The notes beneath the pieces are model-generated. The model worked only from the letters and a program-made list of their open reading frames with translations, was not told the origin of the DNA and did not search any database. Of a DNA stretch of 64,000 bases, positions 46,738-56,981 are shown one piece after another. The translations under genes and the position numbers were made by a program. The stretch is from assembly GCA_963930645.1 (NCBI GenBank), contig OZ005662.1, forward strand, positions 5,709,436 to 5,773,435, written 5' to 3'. This DNA comes from Salticus scenicus (Eukaryota > Arthropoda > Arachnida > Araneae > Salticidae). Position 1 is the first letter of the stretch. Each line of letters opens with the position of its first letter.

Positions 46738-46899
46738 CACAAGACAACGGGCGATGACCCCCCGGGACCCGGCTACACCCTAGTTCCGGGTTCCGCCAAG
46801 GTGATCAGCGAGAAGACGGAGAGCAACCAGACTGTAACGGAAATCCGGGAAGAGAACCGGCAGATGCATGACGAGCACATCAAGGATCTATCGGGAGAG
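46738..46899 (+). CDS. Internal exon (54 codons) of the unidentified gene
   Basis: The acceptor TTGCTTTCTTTCCAG|CAC and the donor GAG|GTAATG enclose exactly 54 codons, phase 0 at both ends. The translation starts HKTTGDDPPGPGYTLVPGSA, has a charged middle (KVISEKTESNQTVTEIREEN) and ends HDEHIKDLSGE. The first third is Pro/Gly-rich, the rest Glu/Lys-rich. It is conspicuously GC-rich and codon-structured in AT-rich surroundings, the strongest coding signal of the three exons. The minus-strand frame over the same bases (46773-46967) is a shadow. Codons continue in frame from the preceding exon (...ENTE-HKTTG...) and into the next (...LSGE-EIHQR...). Protein family unknown to me. Confidence 0.9.
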
Positions 46900-47159
46900 G
46901 TAATGCATAGCGCATTTTCCGTATTCTGGTGAGTTTGAGAGCTACTATATGAGACAAAAATAAGCATGGAACGATGTCACATGCGTGAGTTAGAAATAAT
47001 ATTCCGTTTAATATGATGTATTCTGAACTGCGATAAGCCGTACTTAATTATACACGTACATGTACGCATATCGCATGCAACTAAAAAATGCAGTACTTGA
47101 GAAAAAAATCAACATAATGATAAGACTGGCTTACAATGAAACTGACACAACTGTTTTTC

Positions 47160-47590
47160 AGGTGTTGGTGTCGGATTGACAGCAGTAGGGCCTGAGAAAG
47201 AGTGCCCTCCGTGGGGGGTCTTTTTAGGGGGTCCTAGCACGTACAGTCGGTAACAAAAGTATCCGAACACTAGCAAAAATTCCTATATAAAAAAGTAGAG
47301 TTAATACTGTTTTGTTAAATAAATCCTTGTCGAATCATGGTCTTAGTCAGTCTAAGAACATGATTCGACAAGGATTTATTTAACAAAACAGTATTAACTC
47401 TACTTTTTTATATAGGAATTTTTGCTAGTGTTCGGATACTTTTGTTACCGAATGTATTTACACAAGTTTTGGAGAAAATCACTGACAACTCTGAACGGCT
47501 AGGCCGACGACCGCGACCTGAGATCGAACCCGGCATCTCGCGTCTACTAGCTTAGAGGACCAGAACCTCTCGGCCGCTGATGGGCGTGTC
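47160..47590 (-). mobile_element. tRNA-derived SINE, split by the palindromic MITE
   Basis: On the minus strand from about 47580: AGCGGCCGAGAGGTTCTGGT (A-box region) and GCCGGGTTCGATCTCAGGTC (B box), a tRNA-like head of serine/leucine flavour. It continues GAGTTGTCAGTG..TTGTAAATA, is broken by 47242-47456, then resumes CGTGCTAGGACCCCCTAAAA-AGACCCCCCACGGAGGGCAC. The joined order matches the uninterrupted SINE at 13722 (GTATACGGTCTAATACTCCT-TAGAAAGACCCC). Confidence 0.75.
47242..47456. mobile_element. Palindromic MITE, copy 2 (215 bp, near-perfect hairpin)
   Basis: TACAGTCGGTAACAAAAGTA at 47242 is mirrored by ...TACTTTTGTTACCGAATGTA at 47456. The two ~105-bp arms are complementary almost throughout and leave a loop of a few bases around 47350 (TCAGT). 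TA lies at both ends. It is inserted in the SINE at 47160-47590. Confidence 0.95.
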
Positions 47591-47681
47591 ATTCAAGTGA
47601 GTTAAATTGTGAGATAGAGATGTCACGCTTTTCGCGCACGTTGGGGCACTTCATACATATTTTCAATGAAACAACCTGAAA

Positions 47682-47718
<37 letters not shown>

Positions 47719-49205
47719 CGTGTCATTTTTCTTGCCTAGATGCGATATCACTTATACTTTTTGCACGTCAATTTGCATTCTTATGTTATAAACGAATAAG
47801 AATTTTACTCTCTTGTACGTTTTACAGCTACCATTAGCCGAAACAAAGCATCTATTAAAAATAATATTTCACTTAACAGGATGTATTTTGATTTTGAACT
47901 TCAATAAATTGCACTTCATTGCTTGTCTTAGATGTACACACGCACGTGATGAATTACATATTCGGAACGTTAATTTACATTCTTATATTCTGAACGTAAA
48001 AGAATTTTATACTTTTATGCATTTTACAACTACAATGCGAGAAAATACGCAGGAAATTATATGCGTCGATTAAAAATAGTCCGCTTAATAGAATGTATTC
48101 TAAACCACAGTAAACGGCACTTTTACAATCTTACACATGCGTACATACACTCAAACGAATTACATTTTTAAACTTAAATTTACATTCTTATGTACTGAAC
48201 GTATAAGAATTTTACACTGTTATTAGTATAGTATTATAGCTCCCATGATACGAAAATAAGCATTAAATGATGTGATATAGACATAAATCAAAACAATAAG
48301 AAGCATTCAGAATACTTCGCTGTGCATGATGCATTCTGATTTCAGCATGATGCAACGAATTGCATTCTTACATCATGAACAATAAATACATCATACTCGT
48401 TTCGTATGGGATCATACATTATAATTCTTTTAGAAATCGTCCAATCAATGCTATCAGTTCGTTTATTCATCAATCATTCTATATTATGTGCTTTTAGATA
48501 TTTTTCTTTTCTCTTTTTAAATTTGCTTTCACTGAGAAAAAAAATGTACCGCCGTGGCCATTTTCTAAATCCCTTAACTAGAAATATAGATTTCCGAGCT
48601 ATGCGCGTAAGGCACTCCAATAAACTAAATAGACGAAATGATCGAGAATTTCTAGTGTACACATTTCTAGAGGGTGAAACAATATTCTGAATGCCCTGAA
48701 TATTCTGAATAATTTGTATTGTGAGAAATTCTTGCTTGATTTTCTAGAACGTGGTAATAAACCAAGATTATAGTTGCTGAAACCCGCCTCTTGTAGACTC
48801 ATTTATTTGCAGAGATTTTTAAATAACTTTGCCCTCGAGAATATAGGCAAAGCTCTAGAATTCTAATAGGGGCTTCTAGAACTCGCTTTCCAAGGGGACT
48901 AGAGTTTATAAGGATGACATGGAACTATTTTTTCTAGAGCCACAGCTTAGATTCTAGATGTCAGTTACAGAAGTTTTTCTCAGTGTTTTTAGATGATTTA
49001 TAAATTTTCTTTTTTCTTTCTTTCATTTTTTTTCATTTTTTTTTTTTTTTTTTTCTTTTCATTTTTTTTTTTTTTTTTTTTTTTTTTTTGTCAAGGGGAG
49101 GTCGGGTTAAGTTCAGGTCACCGAGGATTTCTTTTCGTGGTTCGTGTCAGTTTTTCTGACGACGAAAGATATTTTATCGTGTTCGGAGTAACCAGTGTTC
49201 TAGCG

Positions 49206-49452
49206 TAGCCTCCTAAACAAGGTGCCTGTCGCGTGGCTTGGAAACTTGACAACAGTTGAAGCGGTAGACAGTGCCACCTGGTACAGATTGCGCGACTTTT
49301 TTATTCAACAGTCACCAAAATTTTTTAAAAGTGGGATATGATATACGTAAAAGGCGAATAGAATCGAAGAAACGTCGATTATGTATATCACATATCACTT
49401 CTTAAAATTATTGGTGACAATTGCATAAAAAAATATCTAGTTTAGGAGGCTA
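49206..49452. mobile_element. MITE with TAGCCTCCTAAAC ends
   Basis: TAGCCTCCTAAAC at 49206 and GTTTAGGAGGCTA at 49452 are perfect inverted repeats of 13 bp. An inner inverted pair CACCAAAATTTTTTAAAAGT-GGGATATGATATAC / GTATATCACATATCACTTCT follows (49312-49345 and 49383-49413). 247 bp, no ORF. Confidence 0.75.
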
Positions 49453-49609
49453 TGGTTCTATTGTGAATGGCTCATCCGTTTCATGTGCAGGATAGGTCGA
49501 TAGCAGAAATTAAATTATCATTTTTCTGTACTATTTCACACCCTGGTAAGAAAAGTGGCACAGCTCCAAAGCACAGTATTTGAGAAAAATCAACTTAAAA
49601 TATACGATA

Positions 49610-50334
49610 AAGCATTAACTGACCTACAAAAAAACTAACACAACTCAGTCTTAGAAATATTAATTACGAGATAATTGAATTAGAGAAAATGATTGTCTGC
49701 CAGTGGATCCCATCCCATGTCGTTATCGAAGGTGATGAACAATCAGAATTGTTACCAAAGAATGGAAGTACAGTTGGCAACAAAAGTATCCGAGCACTAG
49801 AAATAATCTCTGTCTAAAAAAAGTACACTAAAAACTATTTTGTTAAATAAATCCTTGTCGAATTATGTTCTTAGACTGACTAAGAACATGACTCGGCATG
49901 GATTTATTTAACAAAGCAGTAGTAAGTGTACTTTTTTTAGGCAGAGATTATTTCTAGTGCTCGGATACTTTTGCTGCCGACTGTAACATTCGGCTGGATA
50001 TTACACTGGTGATAGCAAAAAACACTTAAGAAAAGTGTTATCAATAAATTCAGTGAAGTGAACAACATCAGCATGGTAAATGAAATAAATCGTAAATCCT
50101 GGGAAGGTATCCAAGTTTGCCGGAAATTACGTAGTCATAAACCTCGTAAAGAGGCAATAGCAAAATTCAGGTTTATGGATGGACATGACTGCTTAGAGGT
50201 ACGTTTGTTCAGAATAGGCATAATTGAATCCAATATATGCCTTATTTGCAAAGCAGGTTCTAGAAATTCTGACCACCTCTTAATTTGTCATGGACTTGAT
50301 AGAAACTCTCAGGATGAAGATGTTAGTAAAAAAA
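49610..50334 (+). pseudogene. LINE remnant: RNase H domain and C-terminal zinc-knuckle-like tail, interrupted
   Basis: From about 49689 the frame ATG ATT GTC TGC CAG TGG reads MIVCQWIPSHVVIEGDEQSE then LLPKNGS. QWIPSH(V)xIxGDE is the last conserved block of the RNase H domain of Jockey/I-type LINEs. A palindromic MITE (49769-49985) follows. Beyond it, 50058-50336 reads on with RSHKPRKEAIAKFRFMDGHD, CLEVRLFRIGI and the cysteine motif CLICKAG..NSDHLLICHGL, the usual C-terminus of such ORF2 proteins (FRxxTGHDxLxxHLxRIGI...CxxC...H...C). No reverse transcriptase or endonuclease part was seen, so the copy is 5'-truncated and decayed. Its end abuts the Helentron-like element at about 50335. Confidence 0.8.
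49769..49985. mobile_element. Palindromic MITE, copy 3 (217 bp)
   Basis: TACAGTTGGCAACAAAAGTA at 49769 is mirrored at 49985 (...ACTTTTGCTGCCGACTGTA), with complementary arms around a centre near 49877. It is inserted into the RNase H region of the LINE remnant. Confidence 0.9.
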
Positions 50335-51582
50335 TCTGATGTGGGCACCACATGACTTCCTTATACACCTTTAGAAATATATACATAATGTTAAAAAGCA
50401 TTATCATTGGACCCAAGACAGATGGCTAAAAATATTTAAAAAATGCATTATCACCGTGTTCTTTTCTGAAAGTTTAAAAAATCTAGCTAGTCGGGAAGTT
50501 AGTTAAAAATCGATTGGAAGATTTGTACAGGTAATGCTGCCGAAGGCAGCAAGGATCCGAAGCAGTTAGCTAAAAGTATTTAAAAAATGCATTTTCACCG
50601 TATTCTGAACTATTCTGAAAGTTTCAAATGTCTAGCTAGTCGGGAAGTTAATTAAATAAATTTTCTGTTGAACCATATAAACGCTGCCGAAGGCAGCAGT
50701 AACCCAAAACAATTTACTAAAAATATTTAAAAAGTGCATTGTCACAATGTTCTGAACTTTTCTGAAAGTTTCAAATGTCTAGCTAGTCGGAAAGTTAGTT
50801 AAAAATCGATTGCAAGATTTGTCCAGGTAACGCTGCCGAAGGCTGCAGGGATCCGAAACAGTTGGCTAAAAGAATTTAAAAAATGCATTTTCACCATGTT
50901 TTAAACTATTCTGAAAGTTTCAAATGTCTAGCTAGTCGGGAAGTTAGTTAAATAATTTTTCTGGTGAATCATATAAACGCTGCTGAAGGCAGCAGGTATC
51001 CGAAACAGTTGGCTAAAAATATTTTTAAAATACATTGTCAACATGTTCTGAGCTTTTTTGAAAGTTTCAAATATCTAGCTAGTCGGGAAGTCAGTTACAA
51101 ATCGATTGCAAGATTTGTCCAAAACGTTTTTGAGTTATTACCGTTTTTTGATACATTATGGCCAAAACCTTTGTATTTTTGGTCATAGGAACCTAATTTT
51201 CCTAAATATCTCAAAAACGGAAAATCATACAAAGTCCAAAAAGGGAGGTGCACAACTAGATGTTATAACTAGATGTTATAACAAACCTATGTACCAATTC
51301 GCAACTTTTTATGTCCAACCGTTTTTGAGCTATGCGACATACGCACACACACACAGACAGACACACATACAGACGTCACGAAAAGTCGTGTAAAGTCGCT
51401 TATATCTCTAAAACGAGAGCTCGTGTTAAGACGACACTCGCATGTGTACAACTAGACATCATGACAGTCACACGCATAAATTGGTAACATTCAGTGATCA
51501 TTCGTTTTCGAGCAATGTGAAATACAAAATCCATTTCGCAAATCGGGATTACTATACTTCCTTATACTTTGTATAAGGAAGT
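50335..51582 (-). mobile_element. Second Helentron-like family (ACTTCCTTATA ends) carrying satellite monomers
   Basis: On the minus strand the 5' end is the hairpin ACTTCCTTATACAAAGTATA-AGGAAGT (51556-51582). Near the other end lies the inverted TATAAGGAAGT followed by the hairpin ATGTGG-TGC-CCACAT (50339-50353). This is the same plan as the TTGTGG..CCACAA family, with unrelated terminal sequence. Between them are an AAAACGG..TCATA region, a CACACA-GACAGACA microsatellite (51343-51378) and the satellite monomers at 50440-51115. The outer 3' limit is uncertain by a few bases. Confidence 0.65.
50440..51115 (+). repeat. Four satellite monomers related to the 34.8-36.7 kb array
   Basis: GCTGCCGAAGGCAGC-type marks at about 50528, 50684, 50829 and 50977, each followed by the TCTGAAAGTTTCAAATGTCT-AGCTAGTCGG block. 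Spacing is about 145-156 bp. GTTAAATAAATTTTCTG and AAAAATCGATTGCAAGATTT alternate, as in the larger array. Confidence 0.9.
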
Positions 51583-52731
51583 AAAAAATTGGGACACCAG
51601 GGCCTACACGAACTCCTAGATACTTGACTCTTTTTTTATATTCCCCTGTAGTTATTGATCATTTTAGTTTATTGTTATTGTTATTATTCCTTTAGTTCTG
51701 TTAGTCTTCTTTTTGTTGTGTTATATTTCGAATTCTGATCTGATCCTTTGTATTAGGGTGGATTTTTATGTTTGTATGGATTAAATTCCGAAATAAAGCC
51801 ATATGCAACAACAAAAACAATTGCGAGGTAGACACATGACGCTTTTTATGCACGTTTAAGCATTTCATACGCATTTTTCAATGATATAAACTCAAAATTG
51901 CCATTTTTTGACTTGTGTCATACTTGGAGGGGTGCGATATGTTTATTGAAAAATGACGCCTCGTTTTATTACTAAAGAATCCGTTCTATTGGGAACACAT
52001 TTCTGTAGTTTATTATAGAACTGCATTCTTATTTTCTTCTTTAAAAGGAACATAATCATTTTTCAGCAACTTTTTCATTCATAAAAAATACAATCTCCAC
52101 CGGGGAAAGTACGCAAATATGCTAAATTATTTCCGCTGCGGCTCATGTAAAAAAGAGAAATTACGACAAACGGATGTGGCGTCACAACATTTCGTCTGCA
52201 ACTTAAATGCTTATAAATGCTTATAAAGAGAAATAAATGATGAAAATAAGAATGGCGGGGAAAAACAATGGGCTTTTTACTTTTTTTTTTGGTTGTTGTT
52301 GTTCTTTTTCTCGCTAGAAGTAAAGAACCTGTTGTAAACAAACAAACGAGATATGAGCAATTCCTACTGACAGGAGGTTTGTGAAGTTTGTTTGCGTTAA
52401 ATATCCCCTTAAATGAGGAGATTGAGATTCAAATTAATAATATATATTTAATACTTTTTAAACTAATTTGCATGCATTAACGTATATATGCGCATATTTT
52501 GTCTAACCACTTTCACCAGAACGCAAGTAGGCTCTCATTTTGCTTGTATGCTAAATGACTAGTTTATTTATTTTGCTTCTATTTATTAGTTGGTTTTGAA
52601 AAGTTTTTTATTTAAGTATACAAAACATGAATTTTCTATTTTACCATGCTTTGTATTAATTTCATTACATCGAGAACATTGCAGCCATGATAAATTTTAC
52701 GTGGACCAGCCACCATCAGAATTACTAATGT

Positions 52732-54414
52732 ATATGTTACCGCTAAAGTGCAGAAATCAGTTAATCTGCAGATTAGCTAGGTAATCTGCACATTAACTAG
52801 GGTGATCCGTTAAAGTGAGAAAAATTGTTTCATTTCTCAAATTACCTAGGTAATCTGCGAATTACCTAGGTAATCTGCACATTACCTACTATACACTCGT
52901 TAAAGTGAAAATAAGATCTCTGGTGGTGTAATGTTAAAGCACGCTGTGTTGTATTTGTTTTTTTCATTCGGGAAAAGAAAAAAAAATAGTTTTCTTTTCT
53001 TTCTTTACTTATTTTGATGTGTTTTAATTTTTATGTCGTTTAAAGTTATATTTGTTTTATTTATTTATTTTTTATTTATTTCATCTTTTTTATTCTGTCA
53101 ATATAAGTTTGAAGATGTTATGCATTTTTAATATGAAATATAATATCTTTAATAGCTTTCAATAAAGTCTATTTTATAAGTGGATGTTAAAATTGTAATA
53201 CAGTAACGATTTCTTTTCAAATAAAAATATTTAACAATTAAAAAAAAAAAAAATGTTTTATTAACAACTTATATTGCTATTACTATATTTTAAAAAAAAG
53301 TTATGCACCAATTTTTAATTCGCTAAAGAAATATTAAATTAGACAAATCAGAAGCATTTTAAGAAGTACTTCAAATAATTAAAATTGCTTTAATAATTTT
53401 TAGAACGCATGAAAATTAAAATGACAGTTTTCCAATGCTTTATTAAACTATATTTTGCAGCATACATATATCTGTACAATTTTAGCAAATATATTAATTT
53501 TACAAAAAAAAAAAAAAAAACTTTATTAACATATTTTATGTAATAAACTACAACGAAATTATCTGAAAAAGCGAACAAAATTAAAATTATAATCATGATA
53601 TATAAAATATATAAAGGAAACTTGAAATTGAAAGAAACAAAAAAGAAAATTGTAATGAAGTGCTAAAAAATGCATAAAAATTTCATATTAAGTATTTATT
53701 AAATAATGCCATAATATTGATTGCCATATTTTCCAGAGTTAAAAATTAATACATGTTTTTTTTTTTTTTTTTTCAGTAAGTAATAGTAATTTAAATCAAT
53801 TTTAAAATAAATTAGTTTTAAAAAGTTGTGGTTTAATAGTTTTATTTCGGGAGAAAATAATTACTGTGTTGTAAATTTAATATTCATAATTGAAAATGAA
53901 GTTTCACGAGAGAAAGCTTTTAATTAAAATTAGATTTCATTAATAAAATGCAGACCCGTATCAAACTTATATTGACAGAATTTAAAAAGAGAAGAAATAA
54001 ATCAAAACAATTATAACTTACTTGTTACTTTAAATTTTGTGTTGGTCATAAGAAGAACCCTAATATCATAGCTTCGATGATCCACGTTTTGCGTTTACTG
54101 TTTATCATAGGCTCATAGCGGAGCGGAAGGGATAAAAGTTTTGGTTTGTGTTTGAAGGTCAATCGCATCACAGACTGGGATTCGCGTATCTGTATCACAT
54201 GACTGTTTGACATCATAGTGAATGTAAAAAAACTAACGCTCGAAACAAACATTTGAACTTTAACGACACATAAGCCGTTAATCTGCAGATTACCTAGTTA
54301 TAATGCGGAAAACTCTTTATTCCGCACTTTAACGGGTCATTTTAGTTAATCTGCAGATTAGCTAGGTAATCTACAGATTAACGGATTTCGCGTTTTAACG
54401 GTAACATATACACG
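52732..54414. mobile_element. 1.7-kb TIR element with TTAATCTGCAGATTA / CTAGGTAATCTGC subterminal repeats
   Basis: The left end TATATGTTACCGCTAAAGTG and the right end ...TTTTAACGGTAACATATA are inverted copies. The next 100-150 bp on each side carry many palindromic units (TTAATCTGCAGATTA, ACCTAGGTAATCTGC, CGTTAAAGTG), e.g. 52760-52800, 52840-52910, 54276-54300, 54345-54385. The centre (52930-54240) is AT-rich filler with short open frames at 53390-53596 and 54046-54252 that show no transposase motif. It is a non-autonomous element of unassigned superfamily, terminally similar to 10733-11184. Confidence 0.7.
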
Positions 54415-55150
54415 CCGCTCTTTGGCTGAATCGAGAATCATAGCAGCAATTCTCCGATGACTTGAACCTCTGCATCCTGGGTTTCTGCTGTCCTGCTTAC
54501 ATAGGGACCTAACTTTACGAAATGAAAATTAAGGTACTTATAAGAAGAGCGTTACCTAAATTTATGAAAGATATTTTTAACAATACCCACATTCGAATCA
54601 GCAAAAGCAAGTTTTTTTTTTTTTTTTTTTTTTAATATAATATTTAAATCTGAAATTTTTAGTAAAGACAGAATTTACTGTGGTTGTTAAAAATTGATAA
54701 AGTTGCCTATAAAGTATCTTCTTCGAGAGGAAATTTCACTTCTGGTTTTTTTTTTTATTTCAATTATGATTAAATGCATTAATAACAGGCATTTAAACTT
54801 TTTTCATCGGGATTTTATTTGAGAAGTTTACAAGAATTGTAGGTGTATTTTCTCGGTTCAACAGGTCTACATCAAAAATTTTGATTTTATAATTTTGGCT
54901 GATCTTTATGTTTTTTGGTGTGCTGAAACCGAAAATGAAGCCAGTTTTTCTCTATCACGTATAGATTTTTGCCAATACAGGGTGCTTACCTATACAATTC
55001 CTTTCATTACTCTTCCATCAATGTAATTATAGGGTAAGTTGTATAGTATTTTCCCATGATTAATTAATCATGAATACCTTCTGTTGTGATTGCGCAGAAC
55101 TAGTGCGACGTAAAACCCTACCAACCAACCACCCAACCTATTGTTATGAT

Positions 55151-55770
55151 CAACGAGATATATAAAGAAGAGTGATAAATGATAACCCTTGAGAAGGTCC
55201 AAGATGAATCATGTGACATGCTCTCCTTGCACCTGCGTATTTGGTGGTTCCCTTGGTAACAGCTTATTTTCAGTAAATTTCTATGGCAACGGCTTGCAGA
55301 TTCGCCAATGTTTTTGTTTACTTACGTAGTTTAATATTCTTTTGTTCTAAATCATCTTAATTTTGCTTTTATTTCTTTTTTATTTCGTATAGTTGAACTT
55401 TAACCGACAAAATGCTTAAAAATAGTTGAAAAACTATTATTTGTTGTTAAATTTAGCTCTTTAAAAGTTTAAATTTTCTTTTCTAAACACTTTTAAACTT
55501 TGTTGGGAAACGATGAAAAAAAAGGTATTTTATTATTTTTTAAAATGTGAAACATGTGTAAAATTATTTAAAAACAATTGATTTCGGTCATAGGACTGTC
55601 ATGTTACCTAATAATAATGATAATTTGTCGAACTGATGTTTTAAATGCAAAAATAGCGATAAAGGGCCAAACACAGCAACCTATTGGAGCATGTCACGTG
55701 ATTCATCTTGAACCACGGAAAGCTAATACTTCATCCATTAAATCAGCACTTTAATTTATATATCTCGTTG
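55151..55770. mobile_element. hAT-type MITE, copy 2
   Basis: CAACGAGATATATAAAG...CTTTAATTTATATATCTCGTTG, 620 bp, flanked by an exact 8-bp direct repeat GTTATGAT (55143-55150 and 55771-55778). The interior is shared with copies 1 and 3 (GTAACAGCTTATTTTCA, TTTCTATGGCAACGG, AGCGATAAAGGGCCAAACA). Confidence 0.9.
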
Positions 55771-55969
55771 GTTATGATGGTATATGCAAGAAATTGTGCC
55801 GGCAAACACCATGCATTGCCAAAAATCTGTACGCGATAGAGAAAAACTGGCTGCACTTTCGGTTTCAGCACATCAAAAAACATAAATATCAGCTAAAATC
55901 ATCAAAGCAGATTTTATCAACTTCATTTTTGTAGACCTGTGTAATGATTTACATAAGGAATGATTACAA

Positions 55970-56867
55970 TACGCAAGCGAAGTGTGACGTCACTGACCAT
56001 CCGTGGATGCAAGAAAAATATTTCCTGTTAATCGCCCATTGGATTTTTTGTAAAAAAAATATTAAATATCGAAGAAAATTATTTCCCGATTTTAATCCTT
56101 ATATTTGGGTATAGATGTGCATTAGTTATCGTATGCATGTGTTAGATTGAGTTATTTTTGCTGTCAAATTGACAAAATTTTAATTTTAAATTTCAAAACT
56201 CTGTCGTCGTTGGCGCTTATTGTATTTGGCGATCAAAAACGTATTGCGAAAATATGCATGCCAGATGTATATTTTCGTAATATGTATTGTACGAAATACT
56301 GTTTCATATTATTCATTACTCTCTTAATATAAGTTGTTAAAATAACAATGATTTTTGAAAGGAATTAAATATGTTCGCCAGATAATTTGGTGATATTATT
56401 TTTTCCGCCAAGGATGACAGATATGAAACCTTTTCCGCCGCAACATATGAGTATCTGATATCAGACAGTTTATTTAGACATTTGAAAACAAATATGACTT
56501 CAAATTAGGATAGAATATTTATCATTCTCCTTTTAAGTAGTATATTAATTGGATATTTATTGTGCTAATATCATCCTTTGAAATGAAATGTTTATGTTTT
56601 CAATCGGATATGGAAGTTTGCCATTTATTTTTCTAGAGTTTTGAAATTTAAAATTCAAATTTTATCAATTTTACAGCAAAAACAACCTAATCTGACGCAT
56701 CCACACGATAACTAACATATCTATATCTAAATATGGGGATTAAAATCGGGAAATAATTTTCCTCAATTTTTAATATTTTTTTACAAAAAATCCAATGGGC
56801 GATTAACATAGGAAATCTTTTTCTTGCATCCACGGACTGTCAGTGACGTCACCACTTCGCTTGCGTA
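55970..56867. mobile_element. Foldback element with long arms, about 0.9 kb
   Basis: The left arm (TACGCAAGCGAAGTGTGACG...GATGCAAGAAAAATATTTCC...) is the reverse complement of the right arm ending ...GTCACCACTTCGCTTGCGTA at 56867. The arms extend for at least 250 bp on each side (TTTCCCGATTTTAATCC, GTTAGATTGAG, CAAAATTTTAATTTTAAATT), and further inward inverted similarity (GATAGAATATTTATCATTCT) is visible in the copy at 16227. It sits directly upstream of the exon at 56982. The frame at 56147-56332 is not considered coding. Confidence 0.85.
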
Positions 56868-56981
56868 TTAGTACACGAAATGATTTATTATTTTTCTTGT
56901 CAACAGATATGCCGAAGCAACTCTTGCATTTGTACCTTGCCTAATCAAGGCACAATTCATAATTTATCTTTCTTGTTGCAG

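Larger units (their letters stand above)
46925..48420 (+). repeat. Degenerate ~205-bp repeat units in the intron
   Basis: ATTTACATTCTTATGTTATAAACG..AAGAATTTTACTC recurs at about 47771, 47971 and 48179, each followed by a TTTTACA(G/A)CTAC or ATAGCTCC..ATACGAAAA block. A related unit lies directly after the exon (GAGCTACTATATGAGACAAA-AATAAGCATGGAACGATGTC, compare 48237-48290). Spacing is about 200-208 bp. The copies are old and diverged. The stretch 47160-47590 (SINE plus MITE) interrupts the series. Confidence 0.55.
46900..56981 (+). other. Intron, 10.1 kb
   Basis: It begins GTAATG and ends TTTCTTGTTGCAG. It contains a ~205-bp degenerate tandem repeat, a SINE with a nested MITE, a further MITE, a LINE remnant, a second Helentron-like family with satellite monomers, a 1.7-kb TIR element, a hAT-type MITE and a foldback element, listed separately. 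Among the rest, 48421-49205 (with T-runs 49029-49089), 51583-52731 and 54415-55150 hold nothing I recognise. Confidence 0.8.

Noticed and set aside
48406..48802. Frames of 62-94 codons on both strands
   Set aside because: Mutually overlapping antisense frames without domain, splice sites or base composition like the true exons.
34719..51115. Repeat arrays considered as CRISPR
   Set aside because: Units are 147-149 bp with no short repeat/unique spacer alternation, and the window is eukaryotic.
53390..54252. Open frames inside the 1.7-kb TIR element as a transposase
   Set aside because: Only 68 codons each, AT-rich, with no DDE, zinc-finger or other transposase motif.
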